A DNA stretch of 24,101 nucleotides, taken from assembly GCA_045544515.1 (NCBI GenBank), contig JAZPZD010000022.1, forward strand, positions 1 through 24,101, given 5' to 3'. The notes under the pieces were generated by a model. That model saw nothing but the letters and a program-made list of their open reading frames with translations, was not told where the DNA came from and did not search any database. This DNA is from RGIG8748 sp045544515. Its GTDB lineage: Bacteria; Bacillota; Clostridia; UMGS1810. Made by a program: the position numbers and the translations under genes. Positions 5,363-14,356 of this stretch are shown in pieces; within the stretch, counting starts at the first letter, position 1, and every line of letters begins with the position of its first letter.

Positions 5363-7582
5363 ATGAAAATTATTATGGCATTGGCAGGACTTGATATAGG
5401 CGGTGCCGAAACCCATGTTGTAGAACTGTCAAAGGAGATGGTTCGAAGAGGTCACACGGTCGTTATGATTTCGGGCGGCGGAGTGTACCGCGAGCTTCTT
5501 GACGACTACGGCATCAGGCACTATACCGTTCCTGTAAAAGACAGAAATTATCTCAAAATAATAAAGGCATACTTTGCGATAAAAAAAATCATCCAAAAGG
5601 AAAAGCCCGACCTGGTTCATTCTCACGCGAGAATACCCAGCTTTGTCATAGGTGCAATCCACCGCAAGATGAAAGGCTCATTTGTGTATGTCACAACCGT
5701 TCACGGTGCTTTTGACACTTCGTTTCTGGTGCGAAACCTCACCTGCTGGGGCGAAAAGACACTTGCTGTGAGCGAGGACCTCAAAAACTATCTTGTTAAA
5801 TATTACAATGTTTCCCCGAGAAATATTTACACAAGTATAAACGGCATAGATGATGCCACCTTTAATCCCGATGTATCCGCCGATGCGATAAGGGCAGAAT
5901 TTGGCTTAAATCCCCTTGCCAAAAAGATAGTGTATGTAAGCCGTCTGGAAAAAGATGTGTGTGCACCCTGCTATGCAATATTGGAAAAGTTTGAAAAAAT
6001 AGCAGAAAAAATCGGCGGGGTGCAGTTTGTAATAGCAGGCGACGGCAACGCGTACCCCGATATAAAGAGAAAAGCTGATATAATAAACAAAAAGCTTGCC
6101 AGAGAGGCGGTTATCCTTGCAGGTCAGAGGACAGACATAAACCGCATCCACGCCGCAGCCGATGTGTGTGTGGGTGTAAGCCGTGCTGTGCTTGAGCCTA
6201 TGGCAATGGCAAAGCCCTGCATCATAGCAGGACAAGAGGGGTATATAGGTATACTTACCGAGGACAATCTCGATGAGGCAAAGATGAGTAACTTTACCTG
6301 CCGAAACTGTGCACCGCTTGACAGCGATGTTTTGTGCGGCGATATAATTAAGCTTCTTACTATGCCCAAAGACGAGGTGCAATCTGTTGCCCTTTTCGGC
6401 AAGAGTGTTGTAGACACCGACTACAGCATAGACAAGATGGCATCGGACAACCTCAAAATGTACGAGGATGCAATAAAAAGCCACGGAAACAATGTGGTTA
6501 TGGTCGGATACTACGGCTACGGCAACTGCGGAGACGACGCACTTCTGGAGGCTATCCTTAATGACCTTGGCGAAAAGCTTTCCGTATTTGCACCCGTGGT
6601 GCTATCCAAAAACCCCTGCGAAACCAAGAAGAACTACGGCGTAAAGAGCATAAACCGCTTTAATGTGCCAAAGGTCATATCCGCACTTAAAAATGCCGAG
6701 GTTTTCATAGCAGGCGGAGGAAGTCTTATTCAGGATGTTACCAGTACCCGTTCGCTTATATATTATCTTTGCTGTCTTAAGGCGGCAAAGAGATTTGGCT
6801 TAAAAACTATGCTCTACGGCAACGGCATAGGCCCTGTAAACAAAAACTCCAACCGCAAAAAAGCCGCCAAGGTGCTAAACGGCGTGGATATAATAACCTT
6901 AAGAGATGCGGCAAGTATGGACTATCTCAAGGCTATGGGCGTTACAAAGCCGAGAGTTTTTGTAACGGGCGACCCTGCACTCGGCATTAGCGAATGTAAT
7001 ACCCAAAAAGCGGACAAAATCCTCGAAAAATATAATATCGAGGGCAAAATTGTTGCGTTTTCTGCCCGAAACATCCGTACCGATACGGTGGACTTTGCCA
7101 AAAAGTTCGCCAAAATGGCAGACTATATTGCAAGAGAGTATTCCCTTGTGCCTGTGTTTGTACCTATGCAGCAGAGCAAGGACAAAAAGATAAGCCGACT
7201 TATCATATCTATGATGACAGAAAAAGCGTATCTTATAGAAGAGGACATCGATGTGTCTGCAACCCTCGGAATAATTAAACGCTCCGAGGTAATCGTTGCG
7301 GTAAGACTTCATATGCTTCTTTTTGGTGCGTTGTTGGGAGTGCCTGTATTTGGCATCAACTATGACCCCAAGGTTAAGAGCAATATTATGGGGCTCGGTC
7401 TTGGCGAGTGTATAGAGCCAAACGAGATAATAGAGGGCACATACAAAGAAACTTTGGACAGCTTTATGTCCAAAAGAGAGTATTACAGAAGTGCCGCATC
7501 GCAAAAAATACCCGAGCATATCAAAAAGGCAAAGAGCAATGCCGATATAGCACTTTTGTTAATGAATGAGGAGAATAAATGA
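5363..7582 (+). CDS. Fused glycosyltransferase (GT4) and CsaB-type polysaccharide pyruvyl transferase
   Basis: 739 residues with two enzymes in one chain. Residues 1 to about 370 are a GT-B fold glycosyltransferase of the GT4 type. The glycine-rich acceptor loop is GLDIGGAETHVVELS, with HSHARIP in the N-lobe, and VIAGDGNAYPD and LEPMAMAKP in the donor-binding lobe. Residues from about 376 are a polysaccharide pyruvyl transferase: GYYGYGNCGDDALLEAI, FIAGGGSLIQD, YGNGIGPV, and near the end VAVRLHMLLFGALLGVP with GINYDPKV. CsaB adds ketal-linked pyruvate to secondary cell-wall polymer, creating the ligand for SLH-domain surface proteins (family knowledge). Inference: the same protein adds a sugar and pyruvylates the polymer at the cytosolic membrane face. 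AAGGGG precedes the ATG. The TGA overlaps the mutS2 ATG. No frameshift is visible at the junction, so the fusion looks real. Confidence 0.88.
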   Translation: MKIIMALAGLDIGGAETHVVELSKEMVRRGHTVVMISGGGVYRELLDDYGIRHYTVPVKDRNYLKIIKAYFAIKKIIQKEKPDLVHSHARIPSFVIGAIHRKMKGSFVYVTTVHGAFDTSFLVRNLTCWGEKTLAVSEDLKNYLVKYYNVSPRNIYTSINGIDDATFNPDVSADAIRAEFGLNPLAKKIVYVSRLEKDVCAPCYAILEKFEKIAEKIGGVQFVIAGDGNAYPDIKRKADIINKKLAREAVILAGQRTDINRIHAAADVCVGVSRAVLEPMAMAKPCIIAGQEGYIGILTEDNLDEAKMSNFTCRNCAPLDSDVLCGDIIKLLTMPKDEVQSVALFGKSVVDTDYSIDKMASDNLKMYEDAIKSHGNNVVMVGYYGYGNCGDDALLEAILNDLGEKLSVFAPVVLSKNPCETKKNYGVKSINRFNVPKVISALKNAEVFIAGGGSLIQDVTSTRSLIYYLCCLKAAKRFGLKTMLYGNGIGPVNKNSNRKKAAKVLNGVDIITLRDAASMDYLKAMGVTKPRVFVTGDPALGISECNTQKADKILEKYNIEGKIVAFSARNIRTDTVDFAKKFAKMADYIAREYSLVPVFVPMQQSKDKKISRLIISMMTEKAYLIEEDIDVSATLGIIKRSEVIVAVRLHMLLFGALLGVPVFGINYDPKVKSNIMGLGLGECIEPNEIIEGTYKETLDSFMSKREYYRSAASQKIPEHIKKAKSNADIALLLMNEENK

Positions 7583-9945
7583 TTAGTAATTTCTCATACA
7601 AAGCACTGGAGTTTGACAAGATTTTGTCTATGGTGTCATCTTTTGCAGTAATAGATGCAACCAAAGACGCCATAAATACTCCGTCTGTATCCGACAGTAT
7701 AAAAAAAGTAAACAGAATGCAGGACGAAACAGCAGATGCAATAACCCTTATTACCAAAAAGGGCAGTGCACCCATAATGTGCAGTTCCGATATCCGCCCC
7801 GTTCTTAAAAGAGCCAAAATGGGCGGAGTGCTTTCGGTAGGGGAGATTGTGTCTGTGGGCAAGCTATTGGAGAGTGCCCGCCGTCTCAAAGCCTACCCCG
7901 AAGAAACAGAGGTCAGTGCCCTTTGGGAGCATTTTGATGCCCTTTATACCAACAAAGACCTCGAAAAACGCATAGAAATTTCTATGGAGGACAACGAAAA
8001 TGTGGCAGATGCGGCATCGGGCGAGCTTGCCGATATCCGCAGAAAAATAAGAGTTGCCAACAACAAGGTTCGCGATACTCTTCGCGGGATAATATCCTCC
8101 CCAAGCTATGCCAAATGTCTGCAGGAGCAGATAATAACTATGAGAGACGGACGCTTTGTAGTTCCCGTAAAGGCAGAGCACAGGGGCGATATAAGAGGCA
8201 TCGTGCACGATACCTCGTCGAGCGGTGCTACGGTATTTATAGAGCCTATGGCTGTTGTGGAATTAAACAACGAAATCCGAGAGCTTTCCGACCGCGAGCG
8301 AGACGAAATAGTGAGGATTCTGACCGAGTTTTCTGCACATATCGGTGATGAGAGCGAGCTTTTGGATATGACATTTTCAGTCGTCTTAAAGCTGGATTTA
8401 ATCTTTGCAAGGGCACATTTTTCGCTCAAATACGATTGCTACAGACCGATTTTAAACGATACAGGTCTTGTCCGTCTTTACAAGGCAAGGCACCTTTTGA
8501 TAGACGCCAAAAAGGTAGTTCCCGTAGACATAGAGCTCGGGGGCGATTTTGACACACTCGTTGTCACAGGCCCCAACACAGGCGGAAAGACAGTTGTACT
8601 AAAGACTGCAGGACTTATAACACTTATGGCACAGGCGGGGTTGCACATTCCTGCAAGCGAGGGCTCTGTGGTTTCGGTGTTTGGAAATATCTTTGCAGAT
8701 ATAGGCGACGAGCAGAGCATAGAGCAGTCGCTTTCTACCTTTTCTTCGCATATGGTAAATATCGTGGAGATTTTAAAAAATGCAGACCATAGGTCACTTT
8801 GCCTCTTTGACGAGCTTGGAGCAGGCACAGACCCCATAGAGGGTGCATCTCTTGCGGTAAGCATTTTGGAAAGGGTACGCTCAATGGGGGCCAAAACCCT
8901 TGCCACCACACATTACAGCGAGCTAAAGACCTATGCACTGGGCACCGACAGGGTAGAAAACGCCTCGTGCGAATTTGATGTAGACACTCTGAAGCCCACA
9001 TACAGACTTCTTATAGGAATACCTGGAAAAAGTAACGCCTTTGCAATATCCAAAAGGCTTGGACTGCCCGACAGCATCATAGAGGATGCCAAGACATATA
9101 TAGCAGGCGAAAAGATAAAGTTTGAGGATATCCTGGAAGAGCTCGAAAAAAGCCGAAAGGAAGCAATCGACCAAAAGGAAAGAGCCAAGGCTTACGAAAC
9201 CGAAGCCAAAAGGCTAAAAGATGACACCGCACAAAAGAGCAGGAATTTGAGCGAAAAAACCGACAAAATAATAGAGAGAGCCAGAGCACAAGCCAAGGAA
9301 ATTCTTGAAGAAGCAAAGCGCAGTTCCGATGAGATAATTGCCCAGATCCGCAAGACAAAGGAGATAACCGATACCAAAAAGGCACAGCAGGAGATAGAAA
9401 AGCTGCGCTCATCTCTTAACAAAAAGATATCGGATAATGCAGGCAAGCTCAGCAAAATGCAGTTTAAACCGAGTGAAGAATATTCTTCGCCAAAGACGGT
9501 AAAATCGGGCGACGATGTGGAGATTATGACACTAAAGCAGCAGGGCGTTGTGTGCTCTGTGCCCGATGATAACGGCAATCTTATGGTCAAGGTCGGCATA
9601 ATGAAGATAAAAACCAATCTAAAGGATATACGCCTTCTTAATGTCAAGAAACCGCAAAAGCAAAAAGGCGGCAGAGGCGACACCCTCGGCAAGACTATGA
9701 ACCTTTCGCCCGAGATAGATGTAAGGGGCGAAACGGTGGACAGTGCAGAGCTTATCATAGACAAGTTTTTGGACGATGCTCTCTTGTCCTCGGTGGGCGT
9801 TGTAAGGATAATCCACGGCAAAGGGACAGGCCAGCTTCGAAAAGGCATACACACATTTTTAAAGAGCCGTCCGTATGTAAAGAGCTACCGTCTGGGCGTT
9901 TTCGGCGAGGGCGACAGCGGAGTAACAGTTGTAGAATTAAAGTAA
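7579..9945 (+). CDS. mutS2: MutS2-family ATPase/endonuclease with Smr domain
   Basis: 788 residues, normal family length. The core and clamp helices run to about residue 300. The ABC-type ATPase follows, with Walker A GPNTGGKT near residue 331, a signature region around QSLSTFSSHM and Walker B LCLFDELGAGTDP near 413, then the LATTHYSELK switch. A long charged coiled coil (about 505-630) and a C-terminal Smr nuclease domain (about 710-788) complete it, with EIDVRGE and the catalytic-type IHGKGTGQLR. MutS2 lacks the mismatch-recognition domain. It has been linked to limiting recombination and, in Bacillus, to rescue of collided ribosomes (family knowledge). It starts inside the stop codon of the preceding gene (ATGA) and is therefore translationally coupled to it. 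A 12-bp hairpin follows. Confidence 0.96.
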   Translation: MISNFSYKALEFDKILSMVSSFAVIDATKDAINTPSVSDSIKKVNRMQDETADAITLITKKGSAPIMCSSDIRPVLKRAKMGGVLSVGEIVSVGKLLESARRLKAYPEETEVSALWEHFDALYTNKDLEKRIEISMEDNENVADAASGELADIRRKIRVANNKVRDTLRGIISSPSYAKCLQEQIITMRDGRFVVPVKAEHRGDIRGIVHDTSSSGATVFIEPMAVVELNNEIRELSDRERDEIVRILTEFSAHIGDESELLDMTFSVVLKLDLIFARAHFSLKYDCYRPILNDTGLVRLYKARHLLIDAKKVVPVDIELGGDFDTLVVTGPNTGGKTVVLKTAGLITLMAQAGLHIPASEGSVVSVFGNIFADIGDEQSIEQSLSTFSSHMVNIVEILKNADHRSLCLFDELGAGTDPIEGASLAVSILERVRSMGAKTLATTHYSELKTYALGTDRVENASCEFDVDTLKPTYRLLIGIPGKSNAFAISKRLGLPDSIIEDAKTYIAGEKIKFEDILEELEKSRKEAIDQKERAKAYETEAKRLKDDTAQKSRNLSEKTDKIIERARAQAKEILEEAKRSSDEIIAQIRKTKEITDTKKAQQEIEKLRSSLNKKISDNAGKLSKMQFKPSEEYSSPKTVKSGDDVEIMTLKQQGVVCSVPDDNGNLMVKVGIMKIKTNLKDIRLLNVKKPQKQKGGRGDTLGKTMNLSPEIDVRGETVDSAELIIDKFLDDALLSSVGVVRIIHGKGTGQLRKGIHTFLKSRPYVKSYRLGVFGEGDSGVTVVELK

Positions 9946-9950
9946 TTTAT

Positions 9951-9986
9951 AAATCACCCGATGAATATATATTTATCGGGTGATTT
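9951..9986 (+). promoter_or_regulatory. Perfect hairpin enclosing the spmA ribosome binding site
   Basis: AAATCACCCGAT (9951-9962) pairs perfectly with ATCGGGTGATTT (9975-9986) across a 12-base AT-rich loop. The 3' arm contains GGGTGA, the only ribosome binding site for spmA, whose ATG is at 9988. Only four T follow, so it could be a weak terminator of mutS2, a block on spmA translation in long transcripts, or both. Confidence 0.7.
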
Positions 9987-9987
9987 T

Positions 9988-10560
9988 ATGCTTAATTACA
10001 TATGGTCGGGTATGATACTTGTATCTATTGCAGTATCTTTTTTTAACGGAACAACCCCCAAGGTGTGTGTTGCACTGGGCGAGGGGGCATCGGAGGGGGT
10101 AAGCCTTGCCATTTCTATGGCAGGAGTTATGGCTTTGTGGACAGGGATTATGCGCATTGCAGAAAAGGGCGGACTTGTGTCTGTTATGGCAAAGATAATA
10201 AGACCCTTTACAAAGCTGATGTTTCCCGAAACGAAGAAGGATACCGATGCAGGCGGCAGCATTGCTATGAATATGACGGCAAATTTTTTTGGTATGGGAA
10301 ATGCCGCAACCCCTCTGGGACTTGACGCTATGAAAAAGCTCTCCAAATACTCCAAAGACGGCAAAGCCACTAACTCTATGTGTATGCTCGCCGTTATCAA
10401 CTGTGCATCAATCCAGCTTATACCCTCCACCCTTATCGCAATAAGGGCAGCCTGCGGCAGCCAAAGCCCATCGGAGATAACGGTGCCTATATGGATAGTG
10501 TCAGCTATAACATTTGCCGCCGCTGTTACAATGTGCAAAATAATGGGGAGAAAAATATGA
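9988..10560 (+). CDS. spmA: Spore maturation protein A
   Basis: 190 residues, an integral membrane protein of the nucleoside-recognition (Gate) family. SpmA acts with SpmB in the dehydration of the spore core late in sporulation (known in Bacillus). It has a hydrophobic N-terminus, ALWTGIMRIAEKGGL, the conserved helix NMTANFFGMGNAATPLGLDA near residue 95, and C-terminal membrane segments. The ATG at 9988 was chosen because the alignable protein begins MLNYIWSGMI and the SD GGGTGA is 5 bases away. An upstream ATG at 9961 would lie inside the hairpin loop region with no SD. Its TGA overlaps the spmB ATG. No sporulation-type promoter was recognised directly upstream. Confidence 0.93.
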   Translation: MLNYIWSGMILVSIAVSFFNGTTPKVCVALGEGASEGVSLAISMAGVMALWTGIMRIAEKGGLVSVMAKIIRPFTKLMFPETKKDTDAGGSIAMNMTANFFGMGNAATPLGLDAMKKLSKYSKDGKATNSMCMLAVINCASIQLIPSTLIAIRAACGSQSPSEITVPIWIVSAITFAAAVTMCKIMGRKI

Positions 10561-11072
10561 GGATATCAGATGTTGCAATTTGTGTTTTTGTAGGCTTTGT
10601 GATAGTTTTTTCGCTTGCAAAAAGGGTAGAGGTGTACCCTGCCTTTATTTCGGGTGCCGAGGACGGTCTTAAAACCGCGGCAAAAATAATCCCGCAGCTT
10701 GTGGGGCTTCTGGTTGCAGTAAAGGCGTTTAACGCCTCGGGGGCAATGGATTTTGCAGTGTCGGCACTGTCACCTGTTGCGTCGGTTTTCGGCTTTCCAA
10801 AGGAGGTACTTCCTTTTGCACTTTTGCGCCCTGTATCGGGTAGCGGCTCTCTTGCTATGGCAACCGATATTTTCAAAAGATTCGGCCCCGATTCCTATGC
10901 AGGCAGGGTGGCATCGGTTATGATGGGCTCGACGGAGACCACCTTTTATGTGGCAAGTGTATACTTTGGTGCGGTGGGTGTCAAAAATGTCCGTCACACG
11001 CTTTTTTGTGCACTTTTGGCAGACCTTTTCAGTATGATTTTATCCTCGGTTGTCTGTGCTCTGATGTTTTAG
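10557..11072 (+). CDS. spmB: Spore maturation protein B
   Basis: 171 residues, a multi-pass membrane protein of the same nucleoside-recognition family and partner of SpmA in spore core dehydration. Conserved segments are AFISGAEDGLKTAAKIIPQL, ALLRPVSGSGSLA and MMGSTETTFYVASVYFGAVG near residue 120. The start codon overlaps the spmA stop (ATGA), giving translational coupling, with GGGGAG as ribosome binding site inside spmA. A longer frame reaching back to 10380 is the out-of-frame shadow of spmA. No clear terminator follows before the next promoter at 11127. Confidence 0.93.
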   Translation: MRISDVAICVFVGFVIVFSLAKRVEVYPAFISGAEDGLKTAAKIIPQLVGLLVAVKAFNASGAMDFAVSALSPVASVFGFPKEVLPFALLRPVSGSGSLAMATDIFKRFGPDSYAGRVASVMMGSTETTFYVASVYFGAVGVKNVRHTLFCALLADLFSMILSSVVCALMF

Positions 11073-11126
11073 TAAAAATGCTTAATATTCATAGAAAAAC
11101 CTTTGCAATTCAATGTATTTATACCA

Positions 11127-11155
11127 TTGTGATAAAGGGAGAAATGTGGTACAAT
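11127..11155 (+). promoter_or_regulatory. Promoter of the diguanylate cyclase gene
   Basis: TTGTGA (11127-11132), 17-base spacer ending in TGTGG, TACAAT (11150-11155). The block TGTGGTA-C-AAT closely matches TGTGGTA-G-AAT of the metG promoter. Confidence 0.7.
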
Positions 11156-11190
11156 CTATTAGAATATTACACAAGCGGAAGGGATTTTTA

Positions 11191-12336
11191 ATGAACGATA
11201 TTATCGGAGTAACTGCAGATGTTGCAATTCTTGTTTTTAATATACTTATTTTTATGGAGCTTACCGAGCTAAAGAAAAACAATTTCGTTTCAAAATCCAT
11301 TATGTACATAGGCAGTGCGGTCATCTTGGGGGTATTCTTCTTTGTTGTATCAAACAGGATTTTGCCCGAGGCTATGGCATCATTTGTATGTGTCACCATA
11401 CCCTCAACAATACTTTTCTGGTCGCTATCCAGATATAAGGACTCAAGGTTTTTTGTAACCTTTTGTTTTTTGGATACCGTAACCCTGATATTAGCTTTCT
11501 TTGCCAGAAGTGCAGGCATTGCATATGGTGATATAGCAGGCATTATTGTATCTGTCTTGTCCTGCATTGTGATGCTTGTTGCATATATCAAGGGCAAAAA
11601 TTTCTTTAGGACATACCGTCACCTTATGCGAAATGTCAATGACGGCTGGCTTTCTATGGCAATCGCGGTATTTTTGGTATACATACTTTTAGTTTTTACC
11701 GCATCGTATCCCAAGCCTCTGATAGAGAGAACAGAGTACCTCTTGCCGTATGGACTTTTGTCAGTTACCATTCTGGGATTTTATGCGGTTTTCCTACAGT
11801 CGCTTTTACAAAAGAAAAACCTGTCTGACCTAAATGTACGGCTCATGGAAGAGCAGGAGTGGCACAGAAACGCATATATAGATGCACTGACAGGGCTTAA
11901 AAACCGTATGGCATTTATGGATATGTGTCAAAACCTTGTACAAATACAAAGCAATGCCGATGTTATCTATGCGGTTATGCTCGATACAAATAATTTCAAA
12001 GAGGTAAACGATACCTTCGGTCATCACAGGGGTGACGAAATATTAAGAAATGTTGCAAAGGCTCTGAAAGAGACTTTTGACGGAAATGACTATGTTGTCT
12101 TTAGAATAGGCGGAGACGAATTTGCGGTTATTTCGTTAAATGCAGACGAAGCGGTTCTTAAAGAAAAGGTGGAAAAAATAACTGAAATCTTCTTCGAAGA
12201 AACGGTAAAATGTGCTCTTGCAACAGGCATTTCCAAGGTTGATTTTTCCGAGGAGAATGCAGTGGAAAAAGCCTTTATCCGTGCCGACAGAGAGATGTAT
12301 GATCAAAAGTTTAAGACAAAGAGTGTTTTAGTTTGA
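11191..12336 (+). CDS. Membrane-bound diguanylate cyclase (GGDEF)
   Basis: 381 residues. About six membrane segments fill residues 1 to about 200, without a recognisable named sensor domain. A short coiled linker (QSLLQKKNLSDLNVRLMEEQ) leads to a GGDEF domain: AYIDALTGLKNR near 228-240 and an intact catalytic RIGGDEF near residue 306. It should make cyclic di-GMP from two GTP. The usual RxxD product-inhibition site upstream of GGDEF reads DGND, so allosteric inhibition is probably absent. The ATG at 11191 was chosen for GGAAGGG; the earlier ATG at 11113 lies before the promoter -10. It is monocistronic, with its own promoter. The signal sensed is unknown. Confidence 0.9.
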   Translation: MNDIIGVTADVAILVFNILIFMELTELKKNNFVSKSIMYIGSAVILGVFFFVVSNRILPEAMASFVCVTIPSTILFWSLSRYKDSRFFVTFCFLDTVTLILAFFARSAGIAYGDIAGIIVSVLSCIVMLVAYIKGKNFFRTYRHLMRNVNDGWLSMAIAVFLVYILLVFTASYPKPLIERTEYLLPYGLLSVTILGFYAVFLQSLLQKKNLSDLNVRLMEEQEWHRNAYIDALTGLKNRMAFMDMCQNLVQIQSNADVIYAVMLDTNNFKEVNDTFGHHRGDEILRNVAKALKETFDGNDYVVFRIGGDEFAVISLNADEAVLKEKVEKITEIFFEETVKCALATGISKVDFSEENAVEKAFIRADREMYDQKFKTKSVLV

Positions 12337-12365
12337 TTTTTGATACATTCTATTGCAATTTCTGC

Positions 12366-12394
12366 TTGTAAAACAGCGCAAATTGTGGTAGAAT
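12366..12394 (+). promoter_or_regulatory. Promoter of the metG cluster
   Basis: TTGTAA (12366-12371), 17-base spacer, TAGAAT (12389-12394). CAATTT (12355-12360) and AAATTG (12380-12385) form an imperfect inverted repeat with an inner CTG/CAG across the -35, possibly an operator (weak). Confidence 0.7.
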
Positions 12395-12434
12395 GTTTTT
12401 ATATATAACTTTCTTTGAAAGGACTGAAAAAACA

Positions 12435-14354
12435 GTGGACAATAAGTACTATATAACCACCGCTATTGCGTACACATCGCGCAAGCCTCACATAGGCAAT
12501 ACTTACGAAATTGTATTGACCGATGCTATCGCCAGATACAAAAGATTAATCGGCAAGGATGTGTTTTTCCTCACAGGCACAGACGAGCACGGACAGAAGA
12601 TTGAGGACTGTGCCAAGGAAAGCGGCATCACCCCCAAGGAGTATGTGGACGGTGTTGCAGGCGAGATAAGAAGAATCTGGGATCTTATGAACACCAGCTA
12701 CGACAAGTTTATAAGAACTACCGACGACTATCACGAAGAAGCCGTAAGAAAGATATTCAAAAAGCTCTATGACAAGGGCGATATATACAAGTCAAAATAC
12801 GAGGGTCTTTACTGTGTGCCCTGTGAGTCTTTCTTTACCGATACACAGGTTACAGACGGCCTTTGCCCCGATTGCGGAAGACCTGTAACCAAGACGAGCG
12901 AAGAGGCATATTTCTTTAAGATGAGCAAATACGCCGATGCACTTATGAAGCACATTGAGGAAAACCCCGACTTTATCCAGCCCGAAAGCAGAAAGAAGGA
13001 AATGGTAAACAACTTCTTAAAGCCGGGACTTCAGGATCTTTGTGTTTCCCGTTCTTCGTTCAAATGGGGCGTGCAGGTGCCTTTTGACGAGGACCATGTA
13101 ATCTATGTGTGGATAGATGCACTTTCCAACTACATCACAGCACTGGGATACTCCGTAGACGAAAAGGGAGAGCTTTATTCCAAGTACTGGCCTGCAGATG
13201 TGCACATCATAGGCAAGGACATTTTGCGTTTTCATACTATCTACTGGCCCATTATCCTTATGGCACTGGGCGAGCCTCTTCCAAAGCAGATATTCGGTCA
13301 TCCGTGGCTGCTGTCGGGAGGGGACAAGATGAGTAAATCCAAGGGCAATGTGCTCTATGCAGATGACCTTGTGGCACACTTTGGCGTAGATGCCATAAGA
13401 TACTATCTCTTAAGAGAAATGCCCTTTGCACAGGACGGCACCATCACGCTGGAAACCATTATTGCCCGCTACAATGCTGACCTTGCAAATACACTGGGCA
13501 ACCTTGTAAACAGAACCGTTGCTATGATAAACAAGTATTTCGGCGGAAAGATGGATACCAAGGTGGAATTTGGCGAATTTGATGACGAGTTAAAGGCATT
13601 TGCCATAGACACCGTAAAAGAAGTAAATGCCAAGATGGACGAACTAAAGGTTGCCGACTCCATAGAATGTGTAATTAACCTTGCAAGACGAAGCAACAAA
13701 TATATAGACGAAACCATGCCCTGGGCACTTGCCAAGGACGAAAGCAAAAAAGACAGGCTGAAGGCGGTACTTTCTAACCTTACCGAAGCTATAAGATTTA
13801 TAGGCGTGCTTATATCACCCTTTATGAGCGAAACCGCAGAAAAGATACTAAAGCAGATTAATGCCGAAAATACCGACTACGCATCTCTTGAAAGCTTTGA
13901 GATAAGGGATATATCTGTGGGACAGGCAGAGCCTCTTTTTGCAAGATATGACGAAAAGAAAAAGCTCGAAGAGGTAGAAAACGCCCTCTTTAAGAGCGAA
14001 CCCGAAAAAGAAGAGGAAGAAGACAAGAAAGAGGAAATCTCCATAGACGACTTTGCCAAGGTAGAGCTAAAGGTTGGTCTTGTGCTCGAAAGCCAGAATG
14101 TAGAGGGTGCAAAGAAGCTTCTCGTATCCAAGATAAAAATTGGCAGTGAAGTAAGGCAGATAGTGTCGGGCATCGCAGAATACTACAAGCCCGAAGAACT
14201 TGTCGGCAAAAAGGTAGTTGTCGTAACTAACCTAAAGCCCGTAAAGTTAAGAGGCGTACTCTCCGAGGGTATGATACTTTGTGCCTCTAACGACAAGGGA
14301 CTTTGTATAGTAACACCCGACGGTGACATTCCCGACGGTGCAGAGGTCAGATAA
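12435..14354 (+). CDS. metG: Methionyl-tRNA synthetase
   Basis: Charges tRNA-Met with methionine. 639 residues, the longer bacterial form. The class I signature HIGN lies near residue 19, a single zinc knuckle (CVPC near 126 and CPDC about 17 residues later) in the connective domain, and KMSKS near residue 299. The helical anticodon-binding domain is followed by an acidic/lysine-rich linker (about 515-535) and a C-terminal tRNA-binding OB domain (about 540-639, with KVELKVGLVLES) that dimerises the enzyme. The GTG at 12435 is the likely start: the family N-terminus DNKYYITTAIAY follows at once and AAAGGA precedes it. The in-frame ATG at 12393 overlaps the promoter -10. It is the first gene of a tight plus-strand cluster. 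Confidence 0.96.
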   Translation: MDNKYYITTAIAYTSRKPHIGNTYEIVLTDAIARYKRLIGKDVFFLTGTDEHGQKIEDCAKESGITPKEYVDGVAGEIRRIWDLMNTSYDKFIRTTDDYHEEAVRKIFKKLYDKGDIYKSKYEGLYCVPCESFFTDTQVTDGLCPDCGRPVTKTSEEAYFFKMSKYADALMKHIEENPDFIQPESRKKEMVNNFLKPGLQDLCVSRSSFKWGVQVPFDEDHVIYVWIDALSNYITALGYSVDEKGELYSKYWPADVHIIGKDILRFHTIYWPIILMALGEPLPKQIFGHPWLLSGGDKMSKSKGNVLYADDLVAHFGVDAIRYYLLREMPFAQDGTITLETIIARYNADLANTLGNLVNRTVAMINKYFGGKMDTKVEFGEFDDELKAFAIDTVKEVNAKMDELKVADSIECVINLARRSNKYIDETMPWALAKDESKKDRLKAVLSNLTEAIRFIGVLISPFMSETAEKILKQINAENTDYASLESFEIRDISVGQAEPLFARYDEKKKLEEVENALFKSEPEKEEEEDKKEEISIDDFAKVELKVGLVLESQNVEGAKKLLVSKIKIGSEVRQIVSGIAEYYKPEELVGKKVVVVTNLKPVKLRGVLSEGMILCASNDKGLCIVTPDGDIPDGAEVR

Positions 14355-14356
14355 CT

